Source: Solirubrobacterales bacterium (GTDB taxonomy: Bacteria > Actinomycetota > Thermoleophilia > Solirubrobacterales > Solirubrobacteraceae). Taken from it: a stretch of DNA of 40,749 nucleotides. Location: the NCBI GenBank assembly GCA_019240015.1, contig JAFAZB010000078.1, positions 1 through 40,749 of the forward strand, read 5' to 3'. This document shows positions 8,667 through 20,200 of the stretch, piece by piece. The notes under the pieces are model-generated. The model was not told the DNA's origin. It saw only the letters and a program-made list of their open reading frames with translations, and searched no databases. Within the stretch, counting starts at the first letter, position 1. Every line of letters begins with the position of its first letter. The position numbers and the translations under genes are program-made.

Positions 8667-9627
8667 TTTCCAAGTCCCCCGAATCTCCACCGAGTCCGTC
8701 GACGACAACCGTGGCTCGTTCACGATCGAGCCGCTCGATCGGGGCTTCGGCTACACCTTCGGCAACTCGCTGCGCAGGGTGCTGCTCTCCTCGCTGGCCG
8801 GCGCGGCGGTGACGAGCGTGCGGATCGAAGGCGTCGCGCACGAGTTCTCGACGATTCGCGGCGTCAAGGAGGACGTCACCGACATCGTGCTGAACCTGAA
8901 GGGGATCGTCTGCCGGATGCACTCCGACGCGACCGAGATCGAAGCCCCGCTGGTGGTCACCGGGCCGGGGGAGATCACCGCCAAGGACATCGACCTCCCG
9001 TCCGGGGTGGAGATCCTCAACCCCGACGCCCACGTCGCGACGCTCGAGAAGAAGACCAAGCTCGAGGTGTACTTGACGGTCGGGCGGGGCCGCGGCTACC
9101 GCCCGGCCGAGGAGAACAAGTCGCCCGATCAGCCGATCGGCGTGATCCCGATCGACTCGATCTTCTCGCCCGTGCGCCGCGTCGCCTACAACGTCGAGCA
9201 GGCCCGCGTCGGGCAGAAGACCGACTTCGACAAGCTCACGCTCGACATCGAGACCGACGGCTCGATCGACCCGCAGGCGGCGTTGCGGGAGGCAGCCGAG
9301 ATCCTGATCTCCCAGCTCGCGATCTTCACCGACGCCGATCGTGTGGTGGAGCTGCGCGAGGGGAGCGGACCGGGGCTCGAGCCGCTGGGCGCCGGGCCGA
9401 TCGCACCGGCGCGTCCGCCGAACGCGATGGACGAGATCCTGATCGAGGAGCTCGAGCTCGGCGTGCGGTCCTACAACTGCCTCAAGCGGGCGGGGATCCA
9501 GACCGTCGGTGACCTGGTGTCGAAGACCGAGGGCGAGCTCAACGCGATCCCCAACTTCGGCAAGAAGTCGATCGACGAGGTGATCGAGACCCTGCACGCG
9601 CGGGGGCTCTCGCTGCGCAACGAGTAG
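8659..9627 (+). CDS. rpoA: DNA-directed RNA polymerase subunit alpha
   Basis: GFGYTFGNSLRRVLLSSL; alpha-CTD IEELELGVRSYNCLKRAGIQTVGDL. Confidence 0.98.
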   Translation: MLDFQVPRISTESVDDNRGSFTIEPLDRGFGYTFGNSLRRVLLSSLAGAAVTSVRIEGVAHEFSTIRGVKEDVTDIVLNLKGIVCRMHSDATEIEAPLVVTGPGEITAKDIDLPSGVEILNPDAHVATLEKKTKLEVYLTVGRGRGYRPAEENKSPDQPIGVIPIDSIFSPVRRVAYNVEQARVGQKTDFDKLTLDIETDGSIDPQAALREAAEILISQLAIFTDADRVVELREGSGPGLEPLGAGPIAPARPPNAMDEILIEELELGVRSYNCLKRAGIQTVGDLVSKTEGELNAIPNFGKKSIDEVIETLHARGLSLRNE

Positions 9628-9639
9628 GGTCCGGCGGCG

Positions 9640-9993
9640 ATGCGTCACCAGCGTCAGCGATACCAGCTCAGCCGCAGCGCCTCGCACCGCAAGGCGCTGT
9701 TGATCAACCTGTCAAAGCAGGTGATCGCGCACGAGCGGATCGAGACCACCGAAGCGAAGGCGAAGGCGGTCAAGCCCGAGCTCGAGAAGCTGATTACGCT
9801 GGCCAAGCGAGGCGACCTGCACGCCCGGCGTCAGGCGCTGTCGGCGCTGGGCCAGGACAAGTTCGCGGTCTACAAGCTGTTCGAGGAGATCGCCCCGCGC
9901 TACAGCGAGCGAGCAGGGGGATATACCCGGATCCTGAAGCTGGGCCCCCGGCGCTCTGACTCCAGCGAGATGGTGCTGCTGGAGCTGGTCTGA
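9640..9993 (+). CDS. rplQ: 50S ribosomal protein L17
   Basis: [42 protein letters not shown]. Confidence 0.97.
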   Translation: MRHQRQRYQLSRSASHRKALLINLSKQVIAHERIETTEAKAKAVKPELEKLITLAKRGDLHARRQALSALGQDKFAVYKLFEEIAPRYSERAGGYTRILKLGPRRSDSSEMVLLELV

Positions 9994-10769
9994 GCGGAGC
10001 TCGAGCCAGCCCCCAGCCGGACGCGGTCTCCCGACTCCTGCTCGAATACGACGGGGGCGCGTTCGCCGGCTGGGCGCGGCAGCCGGGCGCTCGAACCGTG
10101 CAGGGGGAGCTCGAGCGGGCGCTGGCCGTGGTGCTGCGAGCGCAGCGCGTGCCGGTCACCGTCGCGGGGCGCACCGACGCCGGCGTGCACGCCTGGGGAC
10201 AGGTCGCGAGCTACGGCGGCGAGCACGCCCCGGTCGAGGGTCTGAACGCCGTCCTGCCGGATGACGTCGCCGTGCTCGAGTGTGAGCCGGCGCCGGAAGG
10301 GTTCGACGCCCGGCGCGATGCCACCAGTCGCGCCTACTGCTATCGGGTGCTGGCTCGCCGCGCACGCAGCGCGCACCAGCGTGGACGGGCGCTTCACTGG
10401 CCGCACGGGCTCGAGCCAGAGGCGCTCCAGGCGTGTGCGACGGCGCTGTCCGGCAGCCATGACTTCACGGCGTTTACGCCGACGGAGACCGAGCACGTCC
10501 ACTTCGCGCGCGAGGTCTACGCGGCGTACTGGCGGCGGGCCGGCGAGCTGCTAGAGTTCTGGATCGAGGCCGACGCATTCATGCGGCACATGAACCGGGT
10601 GCTGGTGGGGACGATGCTGGAGGTGGCCGCTGGGCGCCGCTCGCTGGATCAGTTCGTCGCGCTGCTCGCGGGCCGCCCGCGCGCCGACGCGGGCCCGACC
10701 GCGGCCGCGCACGGCCTGTACCTGGCCGGCGTGGGCTACGGCGGGGAGCGAGTCCTCTCCCGCGGCTGA
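9990..10769 (+). CDS. truA: tRNA pseudouridine synthase A (start codon uncertain; CTG at 9990 is a candidate)
   Basis: [29 protein letters not shown]...[18 protein letters not shown] at 10098 would remove the conserved YDG...GW motif. Confidence 0.9.
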   Translation: MSGARASPQPDAVSRLLLEYDGGAFAGWARQPGARTVQGELERALAVVLRAQRVPVTVAGRTDAGVHAWGQVASYGGEHAPVEGLNAVLPDDVAVLECEPAPEGFDARRDATSRAYCYRVLARRARSAHQRGRALHWPHGLEPEALQACATALSGSHDFTAFTPTETEHVHFAREVYAAYWRRAGELLEFWIEADAFMRHMNRVLVGTMLEVAAGRRSLDQFVALLAGRPRADAGPTAAAHGLYLAGVGYGGERVLSRG

Positions 10770-10781
10770 GACGCTGCGCCG

Positions 10782-12596
10782 TCAGGCGACGAGCTGCCGT
10801 CGAGAGCTGGGCAGTATCAGGCTCAGGAGCTCCTCGGCCGGCATCGGCCTAGCCAGATGGAAGCCCTGCGCCCGCGGGCAGTCGAGCTCGGCCAGGCAGG
10901 TTTGCTGGGCCTCGGTCTCGACCCCTTCGGCGACTACGTCGAGCTCCAGTACACGCGCGAGGTTCAGCAGCGCGGCGACGATCTCGCGGTCGCGGCCTGG
11001 CTCGCCGATCCCGGCCACGAACGTGCGGTCGAGCTTCAGCGCGTCCAGCGGGAGCCGCTGCAGATAGCTGAGCGACGAGTAGCCGGTGCCGAAGTCGTCG
11101 AGAATCAGCCGCACGCCCAGCCGCCGGAGCCCCTCTAGGACCGCCATCGGCGAGTCCGTGTGCTGGATCAGGACACTCTCGGTGATCTCCAGTCCAAGCG
11201 AGCGGGGATCGGCACCGGACTCTTCGAGCACAACCGCCAGCCGCTCGAGGAAGCCAGCGTCCTCGACCTGCCGAGCCGACAGGTTGACGGAGACCGTCAG
11301 GTCCCGATGCGTCACGCCGGCCTGCCGCCAGGCCGCGAGCTGGCGGCAGGCGTCGGCCACGACCCACTCGTCGATCTGGGTGATCAGCCCCGTCTCCTCG
11401 GCCAGCGGGATGAACTCGCCGGCGGAGAGCAGGCTGTTGTCTGGTTGGCGCCAGCGGATCAGCGCCTCCGCCCCCACGATCGCGCGCTCGGCGACCGCGA
11501 AGATCGGCTGGTAGTGGAGCACCAGCTCGTCGCGCTCGATCGCTTGGCGCAGCGCCTTCTCGCGCCCGAGCCGGTGCAGCAGGCGTCCCCGCAAGGCCTC
11601 GTCGAACACTTCCACCCGCGCGCGTCCACGGGACTTGGCGTGGTACATGGCTGCGTCCGCGTCCCGAATCATTGCTTCGGGCGTGCTGTGGCCGTCGGTG
11701 ACCGCGACGCCCGTGCTGGCGGTGATGAACAGCTGCTCGCCGCCGATCGTGAATGGCTGTGCGAACCGGGCCGCGATCCGCTCCGCGATCCCGTTGGCGT
11801 CCTCGAGACGCTCGAGCCCCTCGCCGATCAACACGAACTCGTCACCGCCGAACCTGGCGACCGTGTCGGTCGCCAGCCGCGCCCCCTCGTCGGCCACCCG
11901 GACGCTGTCGCGCAGCCGGTCGGCGACCAGCCGCAGCAGGTAGTCGCCCGTGTGATGGCCAAGCGTGTCGTTGATCAGCTTGAAGTTGTCCAGGTCGACG
12001 AACAGCACCGCGACCGCGATCCCCTCCCGGCGGGCGTGGAGCAGCGCCCGGTCGAGCCGGTCGAGCAGCAGCGTGCGGTTGGGCAGGCCGGTGAGGGCAT
12101 CGTGGACCGCCTGGTGGGCCAGCTCTCGCTGGGCCGCGCGCCGCCCATCCACCTCGCGCTGGCTGCGCTCGCGCAGCGCACGCTCGCTCTCGATCAGCCG
12201 CAGCTGGCGGATCGTGAGCGCCAGCACGCGCGCCATCCCGCGGAACACGCTGATGTCCTCGTGGTCGAACGGCTCGCCCGCGCCACGGGCGACGATCAGG
12301 CACCCTTCTCCCTCGTGGTCCAGCGCGACGGACAGCCCGTCGCACGAGCCGATCCCGGGAACCGTCACCGTCCCGGCCTCGCCGCGGGCGATCGAGGCGA
12401 GCTCCTGCTCCGGTACCACGCCGGCGGCGAAGCCGGTGGAGGCCACCACGGCACCGTCCCGCACGAGCGCCGCGACCTCGGCGTCGAGCGCCTCGGCAGC
12501 GCGCTCTACCGCATCTCGGATCGCCGAAGGTTCATCGACGCAGGCCGAGATACCGGCAAGGAACTCAACCAGTTGCTGAGTCGACCAACTCGCCAC
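10782..12596 (-). CDS. GGDEF-EAL dual-domain c-di-GMP protein, possible GAF-like N-terminus
   Basis: RFGGDEFVLIGEG; GAEALIRW (EAL) and DDFGTGYSSLSYLQRLPLDALKLD. Confidence 0.92.
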   Translation of the reverse strand: MASWSTQQLVEFLAGISACVDEPSAIRDAVERAAEALDAEVAALVRDGAVVASTGFAAGVVPEQELASIARGEAGTVTVPGIGSCDGLSVALDHEGEGCLIVARGAGEPFDHEDISVFRGMARVLALTIRQLRLIESERALRERSQREVDGRRAAQRELAHQAVHDALTGLPNRTLLLDRLDRALLHARREGIAVAVLFVDLDNFKLINDTLGHHTGDYLLRLVADRLRDSVRVADEGARLATDTVARFGGDEFVLIGEGLERLEDANGIAERIAARFAQPFTIGGEQLFITASTGVAVTDGHSTPEAMIRDADAAMYHAKSRGRARVEVFDEALRGRLLHRLGREKALRQAIERDELVLHYQPIFAVAERAIVGAEALIRWRQPDNSLLSAGEFIPLAEETGLITQIDEWVVADACRQLAAWRQAGVTHRDLTVSVNLSARQVEDAGFLERLAVVLEESGADPRSLGLEITESVLIQHTDSPMAVLEGLRRLGVRLILDDFGTGYSSLSYLQRLPLDALKLDRTFVAGIGEPGRDREIVAALLNLARVLELDVVAEGVETEAQQTCLAELDCPRAQGFHLARPMPAEELLSLILPSSRRQLVA

Positions 12597-12602
12597 GGCG
12601 CT

Positions 12603-13778
12603 CTAGCTGAAGGCCAAGACGACCAGAGTTTGGTTGTGGAACCCGCCCGCGCCCCGCGTTCGGGCGATCTCCCCGTATGTGTAGAACCCGGCCACGGGCG
12701 CCCCGCCCGACACGGTTCCGAGCCGGCCGATCTCCTCGCGGATGCCGTCCTCGCCGAGCACGCCGCGGCGGGCGATGCAGTCGAACGCGATCAGGCCCAG
12801 CGGCGAGCGGCCATCGAGTGGTGCGAGCGCGTCGTGACAGGCCGATTCGGTAGCGGCCATCACCGACTCCCCGTCGCCCTCCATGAACCAGGCGGTCGCT
12901 GCCGGCGGGACCGCGGCGATGCAGCTGAGCGAGCGATCCTCGAAGTCCGCCCCGCCGATGAAGCGAACGTGATCCTCGCCGCTGCGACGGCCGAGCCCGA
13001 GCGGATGGGTGAGGGCGTAGCGCGTGAACGCTGAAGGATCGAGGCGAGCCGGCTCGGGCGCCTCGAGGCGCTCGAGGTAGACGTCGAGCGCGGGCTGCTC
13101 GTCGAGCTCGAACACCCGATTGCCATCGCTGCGAGTGACGAGCACCGGCTCGCCGACCCGGCGCCAGCCGTGCCGCACGCCGATCCCGAGCGGGGCGTCG
13201 GAGCCGACCGCCGCGGCGACGACCGCGTTGCTCAGCACCTCCCGATCGGCGAACTGGAAGGTCTTGGACATCTGCAGGTCGTCGCCGGCGCAGCCGCCCA
13301 CCAGCGGGACGCCGGCGCCGACCACGCCGTGGGCCCCGCGCACGATCTCCTGCTGGTTGCCGGCCAGGCCATCGGTGAGGATGATCAGGGCGCGGTGCTC
13401 GCGGGGCTCGAGGTCGTAGATGCACGCTGCCGCGCGCTCGCCCGCGCCGCGCAGGTCGGTGGAGGCCTCAGCCGCGCTGGCGGTCGCGACCGAGAATCCC
13501 TCGCCGCCCAGCGCGGCGACCGCCACGCCCGCGTCCGTCGGGCCTTCGGTCGCAATCTCTCCGGCGGTCGAGCACCCGATCAGCGCAACGTCGCCGGCGC
13601 GCTCCCTGACACCGTCCAGCAGCGCCTCCAGGTCGTAGGCGCCCGAGCAGAAGACGATCAGCAGCTTGGCGCGATCCCCCGCGAGGGCGCCATCGACCGC
13701 CTCGGCGCCTGCCTGGCGGGCGTCGGGGAGGCGGGACGAGCCGGTCCTGAACCATCGCTGCGCTTTTGGCCTGCCCAC
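12603..13778 (-). CDS. FIST N/C domain sensor protein
   Basis: LIVFCSGAYDLEALLDGVRERAGDVALIGCSTAGEI; GGAPVAGFYTYGEIARTRGAGGFHNQTLVVLAFS. Confidence 0.88.
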   Translation of the reverse strand: MGRPKAQRWFRTGSSRLPDARQAGAEAVDGALAGDRAKLLIVFCSGAYDLEALLDGVRERAGDVALIGCSTAGEIATEGPTDAGVAVAALGGEGFSVATASAAEASTDLRGAGERAAACIYDLEPREHRALIILTDGLAGNQQEIVRGAHGVVGAGVPLVGGCAGDDLQMSKTFQFADREVLSNAVVAAAVGSDAPLGIGVRHGWRRVGEPVLVTRSDGNRVFELDEQPALDVYLERLEAPEPARLDPSAFTRYALTHPLGLGRRSGEDHVRFIGGADFEDRSLSCIAAVPPAATAWFMEGDGESVMAATESACHDALAPLDGRSPLGLIAFDCIARRGVLGEDGIREEIGRLGTVSGGAPVAGFYTYGEIARTRGAGGFHNQTLVVLAFS

Positions 13779-13866
13779 GACGTCTTTATCGTCCGCCGCA
13801 AGCGGCTACATGAGTCTGCTGGACGTGCTCTAGGCGCTGCCGCGAGCCTGGCTAGGATCACGAGAG

Positions 13867-16715
<2,849 letters not shown>

Positions 16716-16719
16716 GGGG

Positions 16720-16741
16720 GCGGGGGGCGATCGCCCCCCGC
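16720..16741. terminator. 22-bp perfect palindrome just after ligA stop (GCGGGGGGCGATCGCCCCCCGC), possible terminator-like stem
   Basis: Perfect self-complementarity 5 nt after ligA TAG; no U-tract. Confidence 0.5.
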
Positions 16742-16744
16742 GCG

Positions 16745-16862
16745 CGCGACCGGCCCCGGCGCGTACGAACAGCCCCGGCGCGCACGACCGGCCCCGCGCG
16801 CGCGCGCGCGATCGCCCCCGCGCCGCGACCGCCCCCGCCCCGCGACCGGCCCCCGCGATCGC
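16745..16862. repeat. Degenerate ~15-24 bp tandem GC-rich repeat (CGACCGGCCCCGGCGCG-like unit), with a (CG)8 tract
   Basis: CGACCGGCCCCGGCGCGTA / CGAACAGCCCCGGCGCGCA / CGACCGGCCCCGCGCG(CG)n / CGATCGCCCCCGCGC / CGCGACCGCCCCCGCCC / CGCGACCGGCCCCCG. Confidence 0.75.
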
Positions 16863-16980
16863 CAAAATGTCCCACAGGTCGGCGCCCCCAGCAGGGTGTG
16901 GGCGATAGTGATCACCAGCTAGATGCTTGCGGACGAACCCCTCGGAAGGGCGGGGGGTGTGCGCACTTTTGGCGATTCGC
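16855..16980. repeat. ~125-bp element bounded by inverted repeats (GCGATCGCCAAAATGT ... ACTTTTGGCGATTCGC)
   Basis: ATCGCCAAAA at 16858-16867 is the exact reverse complement of TTTTGGCGAT at 16967-16976. Confidence 0.55.
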
Positions 16981-17016
16981 GTACGCGCGTGCGCCGACCG
17001 CACCCGCCCCCGCGCC

Positions 17017-18282
17017 CTACCCGTTGTATTTCGCCAGCGCCACCGCCATCTGGTCCTGGATCGGGTGGGCGTAGTTGGGGTCGATCGAGTTCATCAGGAA
17101 GGCGAACGCGAGCGTGTGGCCGTCGCGGGCGTGGCAGTAGCCGACGAGGTTCGAGACGTCGTGGAGGGTGCCGGTCTTGCCGCGGCAGCGGCCCTGCGCG
17201 ACCGTACCCTGCATCTCGTACTGGAGGGTGCCGGTCTCGCCCGCCACCGCGAGTGAGGAGGTGAAGGCGGGATTGGTCGCCATCCGCGCGAGCACGGTAA
17301 CCACCTCGCGCGGGCTGGTCGAGTCGCGGCGTGAGAGCCCCGAGCCGTCCTGCACCACGGGGCGGATGCCGAACGAGTGGTTGAGCTGCGAGCGGACTAC
17401 GGCGGCGCCCGCCGCCGTAGTGCCGCTCGCGGCGAACCTGGCCCCCAGCCCTTTCAGCAGCATCTCGGCGAAGAAGTTGTCCGACGGCGCGTTGGTCAAC
17501 GCAGTCAGCGTGGCGATGTTCGGCGAGTGCACGGCGGCGAGCTGCACGGCGTTGCGGGGCGTCACGCCCGAGCTGACCGTGGTGCCGCGCGGAACCCTGA
17601 CGCCGGCGGCGCGGAGCGCATCGAGCAGTCGCTGGGCCGCGAACAAGGCGGGCCTGATCTGGAACGCGGAGCCTTGCTCGTTGGCGAGTCCGCGGTCGTA
17701 GGCGAGCGCGCTCAACAGGCCCTCGAGGTAATAGGAGACGTGAAAGCCGGTCGGTGCGGTGCCGCGGAGCGAGTCGAAGTAGGTCTCATCGCCAACCACC
17801 CGGCCGTACACGGCTCTGATGCCTGTCCGCTTGATCAGGTTCGAGACCAGCCGCTGCATCGTCGCGCCGGTGCCGTAGGCATAGCGGTCGTAGCTGGCGG
17901 AGCCGAACGTGGGATCGCCCCCGCCGCGCAGGAAGAGGGTTCCGTGCCAGCCGCCATGACGGTCGAGCGAGCCCCGGCCCAGCACCGCGGTGCTCAGCGT
18001 CGCGGTCGGTCCGAAGCGAAGCAACGCGGTCGAGGTCGTGTAGACCTTCTCCACCGAGGCGGGCAGCCGGGCGGTGTCCGCGCCGGCCGAGAACAGGCTC
18101 TGGCCGGTGCCCAGGTCGAGCACGTACGCGCTGCTCGCGCTTCCCGCCGACTGCATGCCATTGGCGAGTGCGGCGTCGAGCGTGCTCAGAGCCGGCGAAG
18201 GGCCCTGAGCCGCTGCCCCGCCCACCGCGAACGCGAGCAGCGAAATGAGCGTCGCGATCGTCGCCAGGGAGCCTCGCACCAC
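17017..18282 (-). CDS. dacB: D-alanyl-D-alanine carboxypeptidase / PBP4-type endopeptidase
   Basis: Signal-like N-terminus; SVEK (SxxK), SDN (SxN), KTG motifs; S13-type architecture; GTG start chosen. Confidence 0.88.
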   Translation of the reverse strand: MVRGSLATIATLISLLAFAVGGAAAQGPSPALSTLDAALANGMQSAGSASSAYVLDLGTGQSLFSAGADTARLPASVEKVYTTSTALLRFGPTATLSTAVLGRGSLDRHGGWHGTLFLRGGGDPTFGSASYDRYAYGTGATMQRLVSNLIKRTGIRAVYGRVVGDETYFDSLRGTAPTGFHVSYYLEGLLSALAYDRGLANEQGSAFQIRPALFAAQRLLDALRAAGVRVPRGTTVSSGVTPRNAVQLAAVHSPNIATLTALTNAPSDNFFAEMLLKGLGARFAASGTTAAGAAVVRSQLNHSFGIRPVVQDGSGLSRRDSTSPREVVTVLARMATNPAFTSSLAVAGETGTLQYEMQGTVAQGRCRGKTGTLHDVSNLVGYCHARDGHTLAFAFLMNSIDPNYAHPIQDQMAVALAKYNG

Positions 18283-18399
18283 CGTATGTAACCGTCCAGA
18301 CGGCCAAAAGCTGCGGTCGCCGGCCGCCGCGAGATCGCCGCGGGCCCCGGGCGAGCGGTGCCGCTCGCGGGAAGGGCCCACCGTACAATCGGCCCGAGG

Positions 18400-19683
18400 A
18401 TGGGCAAGGTTGTCAAGCTCGACGCGGCGGCGACGGATCGCCCCGGGCCGGGGTCGGCTCAGGCCGGCGCCCGGCGGCGCCCCAAGCGCGCGAAGCGCTC
18501 GAAGTCCGCCCTCGTGCTCGGCGGAGGCGGGTTCACCGCTGGGGTCTATGAGATCGGGGCGCTGCGGGCCCTCGACCTCCTCTCGGTGAACCGGACCGTC
18601 AACGAGTTCGACGTCTACGTGGGCACGAGCGCCGGCGCGTTCGTGGCCGCGGCGCTCGCCAACGGCGTCACGCCCGAGGAGATGATGCGCGTGATCGTGC
18701 GGCAGGTCCCGACGCCGTTTCCCGACGCCCGGGTCAGCGCCCTGCTGAAGCCCAACTACGGGGAGTTCATCGCCAAGGGGCTGCTGATCCCGGTGCGGCT
18801 GGCGCAAGTGGTCCGGCGACTGCTCCGGGACTTGGGGCAGGTATCGGCGGTGGACGTGGCGGTGGGGCTCGCGGAGGCGCTGCCCTCCGGGCTGTACTCC
18901 GGCGAGGGCATCGAGCGCTACGTGCGGACCGTGCTGTCCGATCCCGACCGGACCGACGACTTCCGGCGGCTCTCGAGCGAGCTGTACCTCGCCGCCACGG
19001 ACCTCGACACCTGCGAGCGGATCGTGTTCGGTTCCGAGGACTGGGACGACGTTCCGATCTCCCGTGCCGTCAGCGCCTCGGGTGCGTTGCCCATGATCTA
19101 CAAGCCGGTCAGGGTCAAGGACCGGGAGCTGATCGACGGCGGGATCCTGTCCACCAGCAACCTCGACATCGCGGTCGAGGCAGGCGCCAAGTTCATTATC
19201 GTCGTCAACCCCCTCGTTCCCTACGTCAACGACTTCGAGAAGCAGATTCCCACGATCACCGGGTCGCGCGCCCGCCGTGTCTCGGACATGGGCTTCCCGC
19301 AAATCGGCTATCAGGCGTTCAAGCTACTGGCCTACCAGCGGCTGCACGAGCTGGCCCGGCAGTGGGAGGCGCGGTACCCGGGCGTGGACATCATCCTGAT
19401 CGAGCCCGAGTCCAACGACGAGCTGATGTTCCAGACCAGCATCATGAACTACACCTCGCGCGTCGACATCGCCCGGCACGGTTTTCAATCGGTGACGCTC
19501 AAGCTCGCCCACGACTACGCGGAGTTCAAGCGGATCTGCTCGCGCCATGGGATCGAGATCTCAGCCACCCGGGTGCGAAACGTCGTCAAGCACTTCGAGG
19601 CCGAGCGCGAGAAGACGCGCGCATGGCGCAAGATCCTCGAGCAGACGACCTCTACGCTGCTGCGACAGTCGGCGCAGGAGTAG
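18400..19683 (+). CDS. Patatin-like phospholipase
   Basis: LVLGGGGFTAGVYEIGALRAL, GTSAGAF (GxSxG), DGGILSTSN (Asp-Gly-Gly). Confidence 0.88.
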   Translation: MGKVVKLDAAATDRPGPGSAQAGARRRPKRAKRSKSALVLGGGGFTAGVYEIGALRALDLLSVNRTVNEFDVYVGTSAGAFVAAALANGVTPEEMMRVIVRQVPTPFPDARVSALLKPNYGEFIAKGLLIPVRLAQVVRRLLRDLGQVSAVDVAVGLAEALPSGLYSGEGIERYVRTVLSDPDRTDDFRRLSSELYLAATDLDTCERIVFGSEDWDDVPISRAVSASGALPMIYKPVRVKDRELIDGGILSTSNLDIAVEAGAKFIIVVNPLVPYVNDFEKQIPTITGSRARRVSDMGFPQIGYQAFKLLAYQRLHELARQWEARYPGVDIILIEPESNDELMFQTSIMNYTSRVDIARHGFQSVTLKLAHDYAEFKRICSRHGIEISATRVRNVVKHFEAEREKTRAWRKILEQTTSTLLRQSAQE

Positions 19684-19798
19684 GGCAACAAGCCTGCGCC
19701 CACGGGGCCCGGCGGAAGGCGGGGCAGCGGGGCAGCGGCTGGATCAGCGGCCGCGTGGGTCTAGCGGCGGCTGGACGGGGCGTTGGGACTGCGAGGCC

Positions 19799-19984
19799 TT
19801 AGGCCCCAGCCACCTGCGGCTGTTGCTGCGAGCTCGGGAGCTCGCGCAGGCTCGAGAGGAACAGCGTCTTGTCGATCCGGCCGTTGAAGATCGGGACCCC
19901 CAGCTCAATGCATTTGACGATTACGTCTCGACGCTCCAGACCAGACTCGCGCGCGAGCTCGGTGGGCGTCAGGTGATTGGCCAT
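19799..19984 (-). CDS. Small helix-turn-helix-like protein (61 aa)
   Basis: MANHLTPTELARESGLERRDVIVKCIELGVPIFNGRIDKTLFLSSLRELP; RBS-like GGAGAGGA upstream of ATG. Confidence 0.65.
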   Translation of the reverse strand: MANHLTPTELARESGLERRDVIVKCIELGVPIFNGRIDKTLFLSSLRELPSSQQQPQVAGA

Positions 19985-20200
19985 CGGTCCTCTCCTTCTG
20001 TTCGCCGGTCACTACATAGTCATAAGTATTGCGTGGCCGCCGGACGCTCTCAACACAGCGCGCGGGAAAGTGTTCGCTCTGAGGACGGTTTAAGGTGCTA
20101 GTGGGGCACTTTTTGTCAACTGCTGGAAAAATGGAGCTCAAGCGATACTGTTCATCCGCCCTTGCGGGTAACAGAGATTCCGGACTCCCCCGGATCGGTC

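Noticed and set aside
16855-16980. Minus-strand peptide fragment (VITIAHTLLGAPTCGTFW...) as a possible transposase remnant
   Set aside because: Too short and too weak a resemblance to name a family without a search; kept only as an inverted-repeat-bounded element.
18283-19302. N-terminal extension of the 761-aa dacB-frame ORF
   Set aside because: Antisense read-through opposite the patatin-like gene; signal peptide-like start lies at the GTGs around 18277-18282.
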